The notes below the pieces were generated by a model. That model saw nothing but the letters and a program-made list of their open reading frames with translations, searched no databases and was not told the DNA's origin. Both the position numbers and the translations under genes were made by a program. This document shows positions 34,578 to 44,142 of a stretch of 64,000 nucleotides of DNA, one piece after another (the first letter of the stretch is position 1; each line of letters opens with the position of its first letter). Location of the stretch: NCBI GenBank assembly GCA_034769895.1, contig CM068367.1, forward strand, positions 711,598,196-711,662,195. The letters run 5' to 3'. The stretch is from Magicicada septendecula (Eukaryota; Arthropoda; Insecta; Hemiptera; Cicadidae).

Positions 34578-36612
34578 ATGAAGACGCCTTACAGTGTACG
34601 GCTCGAATTGAGCGAGCTGACTAAAGACGAGTTGATAGCCGTCACCATGCAACCGGACGACGCCGACACGAACGTGATTTACAGCGCTCTAGCCCGAGAC
34701 ACTATGGCGGTGCAAAACTACAGATCCGCGTCTGATCCGGTCACTTACACGTCGTTTCGTGAGTGGTTCGGCGATCGCGTTCACACGGACATACCGTTCG
34801 GATGGATCGACGCTCGTCGAGACTACATCTTTACGGCGGCCGGCGTACAAGTGTTGGTCAACAGGTACCTGTTGAAAAGAGAGCCGATACAATACGCTAT
34901 GCTACGCATAGCCATGTTGTTTGTGAAAAACGACCTGGAAGAGCTCAAAGTGTTTTACGATATGCTGTCTACGGGCATGTTGCACGTCTCCAGCATACTG
35001 GCGGACGCGGACGCTACGACGATAGTGCCCGGCGAGGCGTGCCGTCTGGTGGTGTGTCGACCCGACTACAACGCCGGTCTGATACGTCAGCTGGAACGCG
35101 TGTGCTGCACTGTGAACATGGGTGTCGGCGTGGGTCTGGGCGCTTCCACAGTGCCGTTGCACGGTAGCACCGAGAAAGGACGCATCCGATCCGGTTTCAC
35201 GTCGTTTGTGAAACGGCTTGGACTCGTGCAATCTGCTGCCGCTTCACGAACGTAAGCCGAGGACGGCCGTCTATATACACATGCACAACGACACGGTGTT
35301 CGCGGCATTAGAGGTGAAGAAACCCAACTCGATACACCGCTGCGAGAACGTTCATATCGGCCTGTTGGTGTCCGATTACTTCATGAGCTGCGTGTACAAG
35401 AATCTCGCGTGGTATCTGTTCCCGGCCGACCTAAGAGTGGCAGGTGTCTCGCTGCACGATCTGCGGCCGGACGAGTACGAGGCGGTGTACAAGTCGTGGG
35501 TCGACATGAAACTGTACACGATGGCCACAGACGCGCGTGCACTGATGAAACGGATCGTCGAATCGCTGTGCACGAGCGGCAGTCCGTACATCATATGGGT
35601 GGACGCTGTCAACCGCTACAACAACCAACAACACTTGGGCGTGATAAAAACACTGAATCTGTGTGCCGAGATTACCAACTACGCGGACTGCGAGAACTCG
35701 TCTTCGTGCACTCTGATGACCGCCAACGTGGCGATGTACCACGAACACTCGGCGGTGCAAGAATCGATCCGCGAGCACATGGAACGCCGATACGGCGTCC
35801 GATTCAAAGACTGCGGCAGCGACGACGAGGACGCCAAACTGGCCAGATACTCGTACACGCTGGGCTACATGGCCACTGTGGCACTCAACAACCTGTTGGG
35901 CGATCGAAGGCGCCGAGAAATCGGTGTCAACCCGTTGGGCGTGTACGACGCGGCAGTGCTTGCGGACGCTGCCGACGACCTGGTACGCGTGTACGCCATG
36001 GTGTCCGAGGCGCTGTGCAAGCCAGCTGCGACTATTCACGCGTTCACGGCATCGTGTGCGACAACTACGTCGGATCACCGTTCCAGTTTGGCGTGCCGCA
36101 GTGGAAACTGAGACAACGTCCCGAGCATCGCTTACGTTCCGACTGGACCGAACTGATGTTGCAGATGCGCGCCGGCATGGCCAACTCTGTGCTCACGTCG
36201 CACGCTCACTACCAGTTTGTTTATTGGCGTCACCGAGTCGGTGACCGTACCCATGGATCTGGTGGTGACCAGAGAAAGCGAAAACGGTCGTAACAAGACG
36301 GTGATGTACGGCCTGATGTGCCGTAAACTGCGAGACAACGCGTACAAATTACAACTGCCCAACGACATCGACACTCAAGTGAACGTGTACGCGGCGTCGG
36401 CTCCGTTCGTCGATCACGCGCAGTCTACCATGTTCACCGTGAATCTGTCCAGCCAGACGGTGTTCGACCTCGTCAAGCGGACACACAGGAGCGGCCTAAA
36501 GACCGGCATCAACTACGTCGTGCCGAAACAACTGCGACCGCCTCTCAACAGTATACGGGCACGATGCGAGGACAACGGACGTCTGGACGCGTGTGATTCT
36601 TGCGCTCTATAA
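34578..36612 (+). pseudogene. rr1: Ribonucleoside-diphosphate reductase large subunit (R1), frameshifted
   Basis: This subunit makes deoxyribonucleotides from ribonucleotides together with a small subunit, which is not in the window. Order of parts: the N-terminal core with the first redox cysteine (PGEACRLVV, ~35037) and the glycine loop MGVGVGLG; then KPRTAVYIHMHND; then NQQHLGVIKTLNLCAEI (~35632-35676) with the invariant Asn, thiyl Cys and Glu; then the partner Cys in SSCTLM (~35707). Further on come GSPFQFGVP, the late GVTES motif and a C-terminal CDSC pair (~36592-36603). Frames go 3 to 1 near 35220-35255, 1 to 3 near 36030 and 3 to 1 near 36220. The first Tyr of the conserved radical-transfer pair in the GLKTG motif is Asn (36511-36513). 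Length (~675 codons) is slightly short for R1. Nudiviruses, some baculoviruses and nimaviruses carry R1. Confidence 0.92.
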
Positions 36613-36856
36613 GAGAAATATTACATATCACACGTCCAACACTAAGACTCAGGGTTGTATAACGAACGATATGAGCTCGTGTTACCGTTGTGAATATTAT
36701 CGCGTTTAGTTTTTTTGGTGAAAACCCTCGTCTCTCTCTCTTAAGCAAAAAAAAATAACCTAATATATAAATACGAACCGGTCGAAAGCACCGTATACAA
36801 ATATACGACTTAGTATAAACGCTGTTATTTACAAGACGACACCGCGTGTTTTCCGT

Positions 36857-38043
36857 TCACGAGTTGTTTGCCTTTTTGTGTTCTCGCTTGACGAAGGTGT
36901 AGTGTTTGGAATGAAATCTGTTGTCTTGTCGTCCATCCAAGCGGTGGCCAGTGTGGCGTTACCGTTGTACTCGTTGAGTTCGGCACCGGTCTTCTTTTGG
37001 ATTATAATCTTGGCGGTATAGTCGATCGAGTCTAACCGCTCTTCCCACGTCTTGTTGCTGAATAACTCGACTTTGTGCCGATCACGTCGTACAGACAGTC
37101 TTTGTAAGTGACAGTCTGATGGTGTTTGCCGTTGTACTATTTGTACGTGTAAGTTAGATCGCGTGGAAAGTTTATCGGACCTTCGAACACATAGTACGTG
37201 CGACCTTCTTCGAATTTCACCGACTTGACGGTCTCGTTGTCATCGGGCAGACTGTCGATCATGTTCTCTACGATGGCGTACGCATTCACGTTGAATTGGT
37301 TGACTCTCGCGTTCCGAAGCTTGCGACTTGGACGCGATACAAGTCTGAATGTACTTGTTTATCAACGCGTCGTATGGACAGATGGTGGCGAACGGCTTCT
37401 TTTCAATGTAATACTTGATGGCCAGCACGTAGATCTTGGGCTGTACGGCCATGGCTAATTTGGAGTAGCCTTTGTCACGCAGCACGTCTGACGTCTCCAG
37501 AATAGCTTGGATCAACGTTTTGCGCATCTCGTCAGAACAAGACGTCCTACCCTGGATCGTTTCTTTGATGTTCTTGATATTGTCTTTGGCCAGTGTGATA
37601 ATGTCGTTGACAGAGTCAAACGTGTCTTGCAGTACGGCGAACAGCACGTCTCTGCGGATCGTTTCCTTGTACGGTAGCAGACAGAACATGGCGATTGCGC
37701 TTTTGGCCGCCTTGGACCTGCACCGTTTGAACACGTCGGGCACAAACTCGACGCGACTCAAACTGCTGTTCGTCTTACTCGGGGATATCAACGACTTGGG
37801 ATTCGCCTTGATCTCGTTCATGTTGATTTTACGCTGTTGCACGGTCTTCTGTCTGAACAACACTGTCAGCATGGTGCTGAAGCCGATAAACTGTTTCTTG
37901 AACGACGAGTGTTCGTCGAACGCGACTATGGTGTCGTGCAGATTCAACGGCGACTCCGGCTTGACTTTGCTGTGAGCCGTACGCTTAACATAACTGTAAT
38001 ACTCTTCGGCGGCATTGCCGGCGTTGCTCGTGTTCGGGCTCAT
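36857..38043 (-). pseudogene. Unassigned virus-like gene, ~390 codons, broken
   Basis: The intact first part (38043 to about 37310) is a mostly helical, Lys-rich protein with a basic stretch QQRKINMNEIKANPK, a region KRCRSKAAKSAIAMFCLLPYKE and a long helix ending PFATICPYDALINKYIQTC. A frame change near 37310 moves the better-composed reading to another frame, which meets TAG at 37137. A further change near 37075 leads to a reading with KTWEERLDSIDYTAKIII that closes near 36857. No signal peptide or membrane segment. A reverse-strand TTTATATATAG at 38072-38083 sits ~30-40 bases before the ATG. I do not recognise the family. Confidence 0.6.
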
Positions 38044-38071
38044 GGTAGAATATAGTCGGCTCGATACAATT

Positions 38072-38083
38072 TACTATATATAA
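38072..38083 (-). promoter_or_regulatory. TATA box for minus-strand gene at 38043
   Basis: TTTATATATAG on the minus strand, about 30 bases upstream of the ATG. Confidence 0.5.
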
Positions 38084-38138
38084 AACGCTGGTAAAAGATT
38101 CACGACAACCGAGCTCACTTTGTGGAAGTCTTTACACT

Positions 38139-38154
38139 ATATATATATATATAT
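38139..38154 (+). promoter_or_regulatory. TATA-like tract upstream of lef-5-like gene
   Basis: An uninterrupted TATATATATATATA run ends about 18 bases before the ATG at 38172. It is divergent to the TATA at 38072. Confidence 0.4.
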
Positions 38155-38171
38155 TCAAACTAAGAGCGACG

Positions 38172-39124
38172 ATGTTGCACTGCGAAGCGTTGATGCGCGT
38201 GAAACGTAAAGCTCTGTCGGACGGACGCACGTTCAAGAGTAGCGCACGTCTGACCGAGGCCACTGTGGCGGCCGCCAAAGCTTCTGACTCGATACTTAAG
38301 TCGCGATTCGGCTACCGTCTGGAAACGCTGCACCGCCAGCAGATCGGTATCACCGTGAAAGTGGACACCCGTGCCCTGGTGTCGCTCGCCTGTTGGGACC
38401 GTACGACGCGTCCAAGCTGCCGCTCATGTGTATCAACGTGAGTCGTCTGATATATACGACGGACGCGTTCGTCTACCGCAATCGTTCGACAGACGCTACC
38501 ACGGACGCGCTCCAGTTCTATATCGGCACAGACATACGCGTAGAGAGTCCGGCGTACACTAGCGACTGTCCGCCAGACGAGTCTCGACTGTCGCCGTTCA
38601 ACGAACTGTTCTCCAACCTAGTACACCGACTGCGACAGACCGGCTACGAAGAGTACGTGTTCGCGTTGGCCGACCACTTACAGTTGAACGTGGACTTGCT
38701 AAAGTGCGACAACCTGTTGTTTCGCTACACCCGATCTCAGCCGCCCATATTCGGCGTACTCACAGCCGTACGCTATGAAGCTGACTGGTACGTAAAAACT
38801 ACAGCCGACCATTTGATTAAAACTACATAATGTTTTATGTGCGTTGATGTGTATGTTTTTTGTTACACAGAAAATTCGAGTCTAAATATTCTCTACTCGC
38901 CCGACGGCAAGAGCGTATTACTTCAGACGGCGTCTACGGATCTGCCGGGTCCCGTATTCTCACCGCACTACCGGTATCCAGAGACGAGAACCACCTACAA
39001 ATACAGTGTCACAAAATGTGACCATACGTACGAGACACGAATGCAACAGCTACGACGTGGCGACGAAGCACAGTCTTTGATTAAAACATGCACCAAATGC
39101 GGCGATATTAAAGTGTCTTTGTAG
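38172..39124 (+). pseudogene. lef-5: LEF-5-like late expression factor with TFIIS-type zinc ribbon, broken
   Basis: LEF-5 supports late transcription by the viral RNA polymerase and is a core gene of baculoviruses and nudiviruses. The C-terminal ~38 residues match a TFIIS/LEF-5 zinc ribbon: Cys-x-His in VTKCDHTY, then the RRGDEAQSLIK acidic hinge (the DE pair typical of TFIIS) and CTKCGD. Length over the three parts (~317 codons) is near the usual 265-300. The frame changes from 3 to 2 around 38395-38440. An in-frame TAA at 38828 is followed by ~40 bases unusually rich in T, ending in a TTTTTTGTTACACAG acceptor-like sequence, so the stop lies in an insertion or cryptic intron. The assignment rests mainly on the zinc ribbon and the neighbours. 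Confidence 0.6.
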
Positions 39125-39203
39125 AGAATTAAATAAAAAAAATATATACTATACAGTTGTTTTTGTGGGTTATTACCCAAATACTTAAAGAGAGCGTGTG
39201 TTG

Positions 39204-39755
39204 TCATGACTCCTGTATATTGTATATCAAACAGTAGTCTTCGTACGATATAGTCGGATCAAAACGGAGTACGTCTTGGTAACTGACTGTCACGTCGTTG
39301 GTAAAGTCGTCATCAGCTTTCTTAGCGTCACGTATGTTAAACAACAAATCTATCAGAGAACCGGAATACGGTTTGATAGACGACGCTATAGAGTCGCTGT
39401 TAGTACGAAATAACGTTTTCAGCGGTTCGCCGTCGTTCATATATAAGACTTTGGGTGCGATACGATTCACCAGACGCGCTATGCGCTTGGTCTCGATCCG
39501 AGAACTGCGGATGGGAAAGATGCCGTCGCAGTCTCGCCACGCGCGCACAGGCTTGTTGTGTCTGTTCAGTGCGATCAACAGGTAGCCGTTCATGTGCTTG
39601 TGTAACACACAGTTTTTGGTGGCGCCGCTTCGCAACGGTATAGAGTTGTACGCCAAATTGATGGCTCTAGACTTACGAGTCGTGGGTCTGGTCGCGTTGC
39701 GTACCTGGTGTATGTTCTTTACAACTCTGGCCATGTTTAGAGTTAACAACAACAC
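39204..39755 (-). CDS. Basic protein adjacent to lef-5-like gene, unassigned
   Basis: 183 codons, uninterrupted, convergent with the lef-5-like gene and 12 bases from the next upstream ORF. The N-terminus is basic (ATRPTTRKSRAIN) and the middle has SRIETKRIARLVNRIAPKV. The C-terminal third is acidic (KKADDDFTNDV). No membrane segment. If the ATG at codon 8 is used the protein is 176 residues. In baculoviruses the neighbour of lef-5 is 38K, but this ORF is too short and lacks the HAD-phosphatase DxD motif, so I do not call it that. Confidence 0.55.
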   Translation of the reverse strand: MLLLTLNMARVVKNIHQVRNATRPTTRKSRAINLAYNSIPLRSGATKNCVLHKHMNGYLLIALNRHNKPVRAWRDCDGIFPIRSSRIETKRIARLVNRIAPKVLYMNDGEPLKTLFRTNSDSIASSIKPYSGSLIDLLFNIRDAKKADDDFTNDVTVSYQDVLRFDPTISYEDYCLIYNIQES

Positions 39756-39767
39756 GTAACTATATAT

Positions 39768-40529
39768 CTAGAGTGCCAAAGCATTATTGGGGTGTCGCGT
39801 ATAATTGGGCTCTCGTTCGATGATGCTAGGACGATAGTTGTCTTGCACGAGTAACTTGTATTTGTTTTCACGTCTGGCGAGATGCTTGAACACGTTGTCC
39901 AATTCGGCGGTCGTCAAGTAGTTTTTGATTCGCGGCTCTGCATAACTAATCACTTGTTGCGGTGTCAGTGCACGTCCCGTCGGAACGGAACGTTCGTTTC
40001 TACCGTGCTCTACGTCTCGTAACTCTTTCGGATTAGCCGTAGCGTCAACGTCGAACGTTATCCAGTCTTTGGCCAGTATATTCAGTGCAGTGAGTATAGT
40101 GAACGTCGTGCCTTCGATTTCGTACGGCACGTGCTTGATCTTGGCTCCGTTTCTTTTCGCGTACGAGCCGATTATTGCGTCGTACGACAGTGTGAGACAA
40201 GTCTCGACGAACTGGTTTGCGTACACTTTGACGGCCGGCGTATGCCCGGCGGAACACTGTACGCCGCCCTCCGGGTTCAGTATATATAGTTCGCCGCGGC
40301 AGGCCCAAATCATCCAGTCGAACGGGCGCACAGTTATCAATCGGTTACATACGGTGTCCGAAGATTTGTCGTGAATTATAAATACGGTACTGTTGAAAGC
40401 GGCCTCTTGCGCCGCGCGATCAACGATACCCCCGATATTCATCTCTTTGTTCTTGACACAAACGTATACGAGTATAGCGAGTGTAATAATAGACGTCATC
40501 ACCAGTGCTGCGAGATTTATAGACGCCAT
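39768..40529 (-). CDS. N-terminally anchored virion-like protein, unassigned
   Basis: 253 codons, uninterrupted. Residues ~5-25 are a strong hydrophobic segment (LAALVMTSIITLAILVYVCV) without a clear cleavage site, so a signal anchor with an outside C-terminal domain is likely. The ectodomain has three cysteines in its first half (VCNRL, WACRG, VQCSAG), then a WITFDVDATANP stretch and a charged tail. This is the layout of several per os infectivity factors, but I cannot match one. It shares its upstream region with the plus-strand gene at 40591. Confidence 0.6.
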   Translation of the reverse strand: MASINLAALVMTSIITLAILVYVCVKNKEMNIGGIVDRAAQEAAFNSTVFIIHDKSSDTVCNRLITVRPFDWMIWACRGELYILNPEGGVQCSAGHTPAVKVYANQFVETCLTLSYDAIIGSYAKRNGAKIKHVPYEIEGTTFTILTALNILAKDWITFDVDATANPKELRDVEHGRNERSVPTGRALTPQQVISYAEPRIKNYLTTAELDNVFKHLARRENKYKLLVQDNYRPSIIEREPNYTRHPNNALAL

Positions 40530-40546
40530 GAGCCCTTGCTGCAGTG

Positions 40547-40554
40547 TATATAAA
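40547..40554 (+). promoter_or_regulatory. TATA box for plus-strand gene at 40591
   Basis: TATATAAA lies 44 bases before the ATG, consistent with a start ~30 bases downstream and a short leader. It also lies upstream of the divergent gene ending its ATG at 40529, but only ~18 bases away. Confidence 0.5.
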
Positions 40555-40590
40555 GAAACGTCCTCTTGAACTCTATTTTACCAACAGACG

Positions 40591-41069
40591 ATGTCGGCAT
40601 TACCACGTCTTACCGTGTTTCAACGCCGTCTACAGGAGCAACAAAAGAACGACGTGTTCAACGACTCGTCCGGATTTTGTGAACCCACGCATCATTGCAA
40701 CAACGGGTCGTCGAGCGACTTCCTAGCGACCTACGAACACAGTAACGGCGGAGACCAAGCGTGTGACAATGACAGGTTCTCACAAATTTACGGAAGGACA
40801 AATGCGGCGGCAGACATCGGTAACGAAAACCACCAGCTGTCTGCCAGATCCGTATCGAACGAGAATCCTCGCAGTACTCTCTCCTGGTCTTGCTTGCCAT
40901 ATTATCGTGTGTTGGCAAAACTGTAAAAAATCTAAGCACCGGTACAATATATGTTAACGGCACCGTACCCACCGAAAGACTGATACATGCCGGTATGTTG
41001 AGCTCCTTTATACGCGAAAAGTGTGACGACACCCAAACTCGATACAAGCTTAGTGACTGTATTTTGTGA
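40591..41069 (+). pseudogene. Single-pass membrane protein, frameshifted
   Basis: The first ORF (40591-40926) encodes a hydrophilic Asn/Asp-rich domain of ~95 residues. Near 40865 the frame changes, and the better reading there is a hydrophobic segment (SLLVLLAILSCVG) followed by a ~50-residue domain with two cysteines (EKCDD, SDCIL), ending at 41067-41069. The layout suggests a type II membrane protein with a short outer domain. Its end overlaps the converging hydrolase gene by ~20 bases. No family recognised. Confidence 0.5.
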
Positions 41070-41901
41070 TGAACTCGGTAATTAGTTTAACCGTGTCTTG
41101 CGCTTCGGGACAGTTGTTTAGCAGTGGAAACGAGTGTGTCAGCAGACCGTTGGTGTACACTTTGGACTCGCACGGCTCTAACTTGACGAACCGATACGTC
41201 TGCGAGTACAGATACTCTGTGGTGGCACTGATGACCAGCTTCGGCGTGTCTGTCAGACCGTAACAACTGTACAGATTGGCGGCCGGTGTGCCTCGCATAA
41301 CGTAAAACTGAAACATTACGTTCAACAAACGGCTGTCGAACGCGGATCTGTACAAGCCGCACACACCCACCATAGCTTTGAATTTGATCCCTATGGCAGG
41401 TACTTTTATTTCGTCGGCGACATCCGGTGTCGTCTCTTTGGACTGAAACGTACCCATCAGTAGCGTACCGGCAGACATGCCGCCGGCTTAGTAATTGTAA
41501 CGTCCCACCGTCGTCTCGGACAACACTTTGTTCACCGCGAGCATCGCTTCGCGCACAGTGTGTCTGAACCGCACGGGATAGTCAAACACCAGCACGTCAA
41601 AGTCGGGCATACTAGCGCCGAGTTCATTCAACATACCGTACGTGGTCTTGCGATCGCTGTACAAGCACCCACCGCCGGTGAACCACACCAACAAGTTGCG
41701 TTTGTTCAATTTACTAGCGCCCGTATACACTGTGTAGTAACTGTACTCTTTGCCGTTTGCAGCCAACTTGTAGTACTGCGGTGGCATGTACGTGTCGAAC
41801 AACAGCGGTTTCAACGGTGCAGGTATCAGCACCAACAACACCAGTGTCAGCATTACGGTCAACGTAAAGACCAGTTTAAACATAAAGTTCAAGCTAGCCA
41901 T
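41050..41901 (-). pseudogene. Membrane-anchored alpha/beta-hydrolase (esterase/lipase-like), one in-frame stop
   Basis: Residues ~8-26 form a hydrophobic anchor. The hydrolase core follows: an oxyanion-type WFTGGGC (residues ~73-79), a DYPVRF strand like the DYRLAP region of HSL-type esterases, then the nucleophile elbow GMSAG with Ser (~residue 143) and a late THSFP that could supply the catalytic His. The conserved acid is unclear (TTEYLY where a D is usual). A TAA at 41488-41490, in frame and just before the elbow, splits the gene; both halves are otherwise open and collinear in the same frame. Some nudiviruses encode esterase-like proteins. The substrate cannot be told. Confidence 0.75.
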
Positions 41902-41973
41902 ACTGGTGTATTCGCGGTGAGGCGCAGTATTACATCTACTATTATTACCAGGTTTCAGAGAAAAACAACACGG

Positions 41974-42375
41974 TCACGCAGCTAGTTCGGTCAATGTGAC
42001 TTGCGTCTCGCCGAAACGCAGTCTGGCTATCCAACGGGTCGACGTTTCACGATCGCGCACGTATACCGTGTCCGGATTTTGCAGGTCGGTGAACGAGTGC
42101 AGATTGAAACGAGACCATAGGAACACACCGTAACGTACTTGAAATTTCGGCGTGTTCAAGTCGTAAGGTAACACATTCTCTTCGCACAACATCGCACGCA
42201 TTCTGAACTACGGTCGGTCGGCGAAACACGCATAACTGCCGCCCACATGCAGCGTGTCGAGGGGCGGTACAGCCAACCGATCGACTCGTGTCGGAAACTC
42301 GGTGTGGTGATCTAGCCACTGGTATATAGGTTGGAGTTTTCGCTTGTAAAGAATAGTCTCTGTCTGAACATCCAT
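41974..42375 (-). pseudogene. Unassigned small virus-like protein, one in-frame stop
   Basis: An open frame starts with ATG at 42375 and would give ~133 residues, but a TAG at 42208-42210 interrupts it. Both sides share the same frame and composition: PIYQWLDHHTEF and VPPLDTLHVGG before the stop, RYGVFLWSRFNLHSF and VTLTELAA after. It is divergent from the kinase-like gene, with 37 bases between the two ATGs. No family recognised. Confidence 0.55.
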
Positions 42376-42412
42376 TTTACTACACTCTTCGGCAAAGTGC
42401 TATCTTTACAGC

Positions 42413-43954
42413 TATGTTTGGAAATCAACACGAAGACCTGTTGGATCTGTTCATGCGAATAATCGACCGACACATAGATAGAGAGAAAAACCAGTGCTTG
42501 AACACGAGCCCAGACGACGTGGACGTGATCATGGATCAGTTTGTCGCCAACTACACGCGCGTCGTCTGTGCCGTCGTACTTTAAGTTTGACACGTGTGGC
42601 GACAGAGGCATACAACGACTGGTGCGCTACTTTCAAAACTTTGATCCGATGAACGCTGTCGGTCCGTTCGACAAGTGGACCGACTTCAGCACCACGCCCA
42701 CCGACTTGGAGATGCGGCACGTGCACGACTACATGACTGCGAAAGAGTTTAACAAGGAGTTGTTAAGAACCGATCGATATGACTGTGTGGTGTACGCCAT
42801 CTGCTCGTTTATGGCGACATGGACCAACGAGACGTTGATAAAGTACGGTGACCGCTATAAAGACTTTAAGCAAATAGCGCTTTTAATCGTGACGGAAAGG
42901 GAACAAGCCCCGGTGTATGTGGTGCCCCAAGACGGCGTACCCTTTCTCAGGTCGTCGTTCCGCATACTGTCGCGGTACATTAACAGTGTTGAACGACAAC
43001 AGCGGAAGGTCCACAAAGCGGAATATCCTACGTTCTCCGTTACGAGATACGTATCGTCCGACTATGTTGGCCGCCACAAAGAAGTTACCAAGTGGAACTG
43101 ACTCCGTTCTCCATTAAGATATACGTGTCGTCCGACCTGGTTGCCCACTTCAAAGAAGTCTACCAGTGGCTGCTAGACGAATCGATGACCCAACACGAAA
43201 TCGCCAGGCTGGAGAAGCCGATGGCGTCACCGTTTGCAATTTGTGCCGACTATTCCGGCGCAGGCAACAACAACACGCCGATGAAAGTGATCACTGGTCA
43301 AGCGTGCTGCGGCAAGACCACGCTCTTGGACAGGCTCAAGAGGTACGGCTGGAAAGTTTGCAGCCGCGGCGATTTGGGCACATTTTCTGGCAAGTCCAAG
43401 TCGGCACCGGCCATAGCCGGACTGCACGCTGCCCTTGAGAAAGCGCTACACCGAGGCGACGTGTTGGGTGACAGGGGCCCCATAGACCACCCACTGTGGA
43501 CTATATAATGACGCTGTGCGACCCACAGTACAAGGACCGTGTCGTCGAAGAGTTGTTGAAGTTTTTCAACGCCACGATCAACGAGCATGTGATCGCCTAC
43601 ATGTTACGCCAGGAGGTGGTCGTCTTTATCGACCCGTATCCCAGCCTCAACAGGGCGCGCATGATGAGTCGGTGCACCGGCGGAGATACGTATCGCGCGA
43701 GGATACGCATGTACCCAATCACTCAGTGTATAGCATACTACATGGCGGCACGACTTTACGGCTGGACCGTACGTTGTGTGCCGTACGACGAGGAGCGCAA
43801 CTTTCAACCCCAACGCTACCGAGCCATGGCCGAGGAAATCAAGAATATATTCGGTACGCCGTTGACACCGAGACCGATGCTGCTGGCCAGAAAACCGGAC
43901 GGACACTACCTCGAAGACACGGAGTACTCGATAGCGACCGGTATATTCAAATGA
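42413..43954 (+). pseudogene. P-loop deoxynucleoside/thymidylate kinase-like protein with N-terminal extension, frameshifted
   Basis: Open parts: 42413-42580 (frame 2), 42541-43101 (frame 1), 43092-43508 (frame 3) and 43496-43954 (frame 2). The kinase domain starts near 43290 with the P-loop TGQACCGKTT (GxxxxGKT), then a DRG motif (GDRGPIDHP, ~43465) matching the ERS/DRS motif of deoxynucleoside kinases, then VVVFIDPYPS and a basic lid-like RARMMSRC. The ~250-residue N-terminal part has no recognised domain. The frame 1-to-3 change coincides with a diverged 74-base tandem duplication (43033-43095 versus 43107-43169). Such kinases salvage nucleosides for viral DNA synthesis and would complement the R1 gene. 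Nudiviruses carry several thymidine kinase-like genes. Confidence 0.72.
43033..43169 (+). repeat. Diverged 74-base tandem duplication inside the kinase-like gene
   Basis: Copies 43033-43095 and 43107-43169 both encode a YVSSD...KEV...W segment and share roughly three quarters of their bases. The offset of 74 is not a multiple of three and explains the local frame change. Confidence 0.75.
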
Positions 43955-44142
43955 CGGCGTGTGTGTACACACACTATAATTTGTAATTAATGTATATTTT
44001 TTTAACTATACGTCAATAAACAAAACCTATCTCTATCTTTGTATTTCGTTCTTACGTCAAAATCATACAACTACTAAAACCAACAACCTAGTGTTATTTC
44101 TAAAACGGTGTTTTAAACTACCATCGCTGGATCTGGCTAATA
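43955..44142. other. Convergent intergenic gap
   Basis: An AT-richer spacer between two convergent genes, with AATAAA at about 44016 on the plus strand. Confidence 0.5.

Noticed and set aside
35431..36078. 215-codon minus-strand ORF
   Set aside because: Antisense shadow of R1 with His/Arg/Val bias and no motif.
35409..36293. 294-codon plus-strand ORF overlapping R1
   Set aside because: Most of it is an Arg/His-rich shadow of the R1 frame; only its last third contributes real R1 sequence after a frameshift.
39204..39755. Possible 38K homologue, because 38K neighbours lef-5 in baculoviruses
   Set aside because: Too short and lacks the HAD-phosphatase aspartates, so it is left unassigned.
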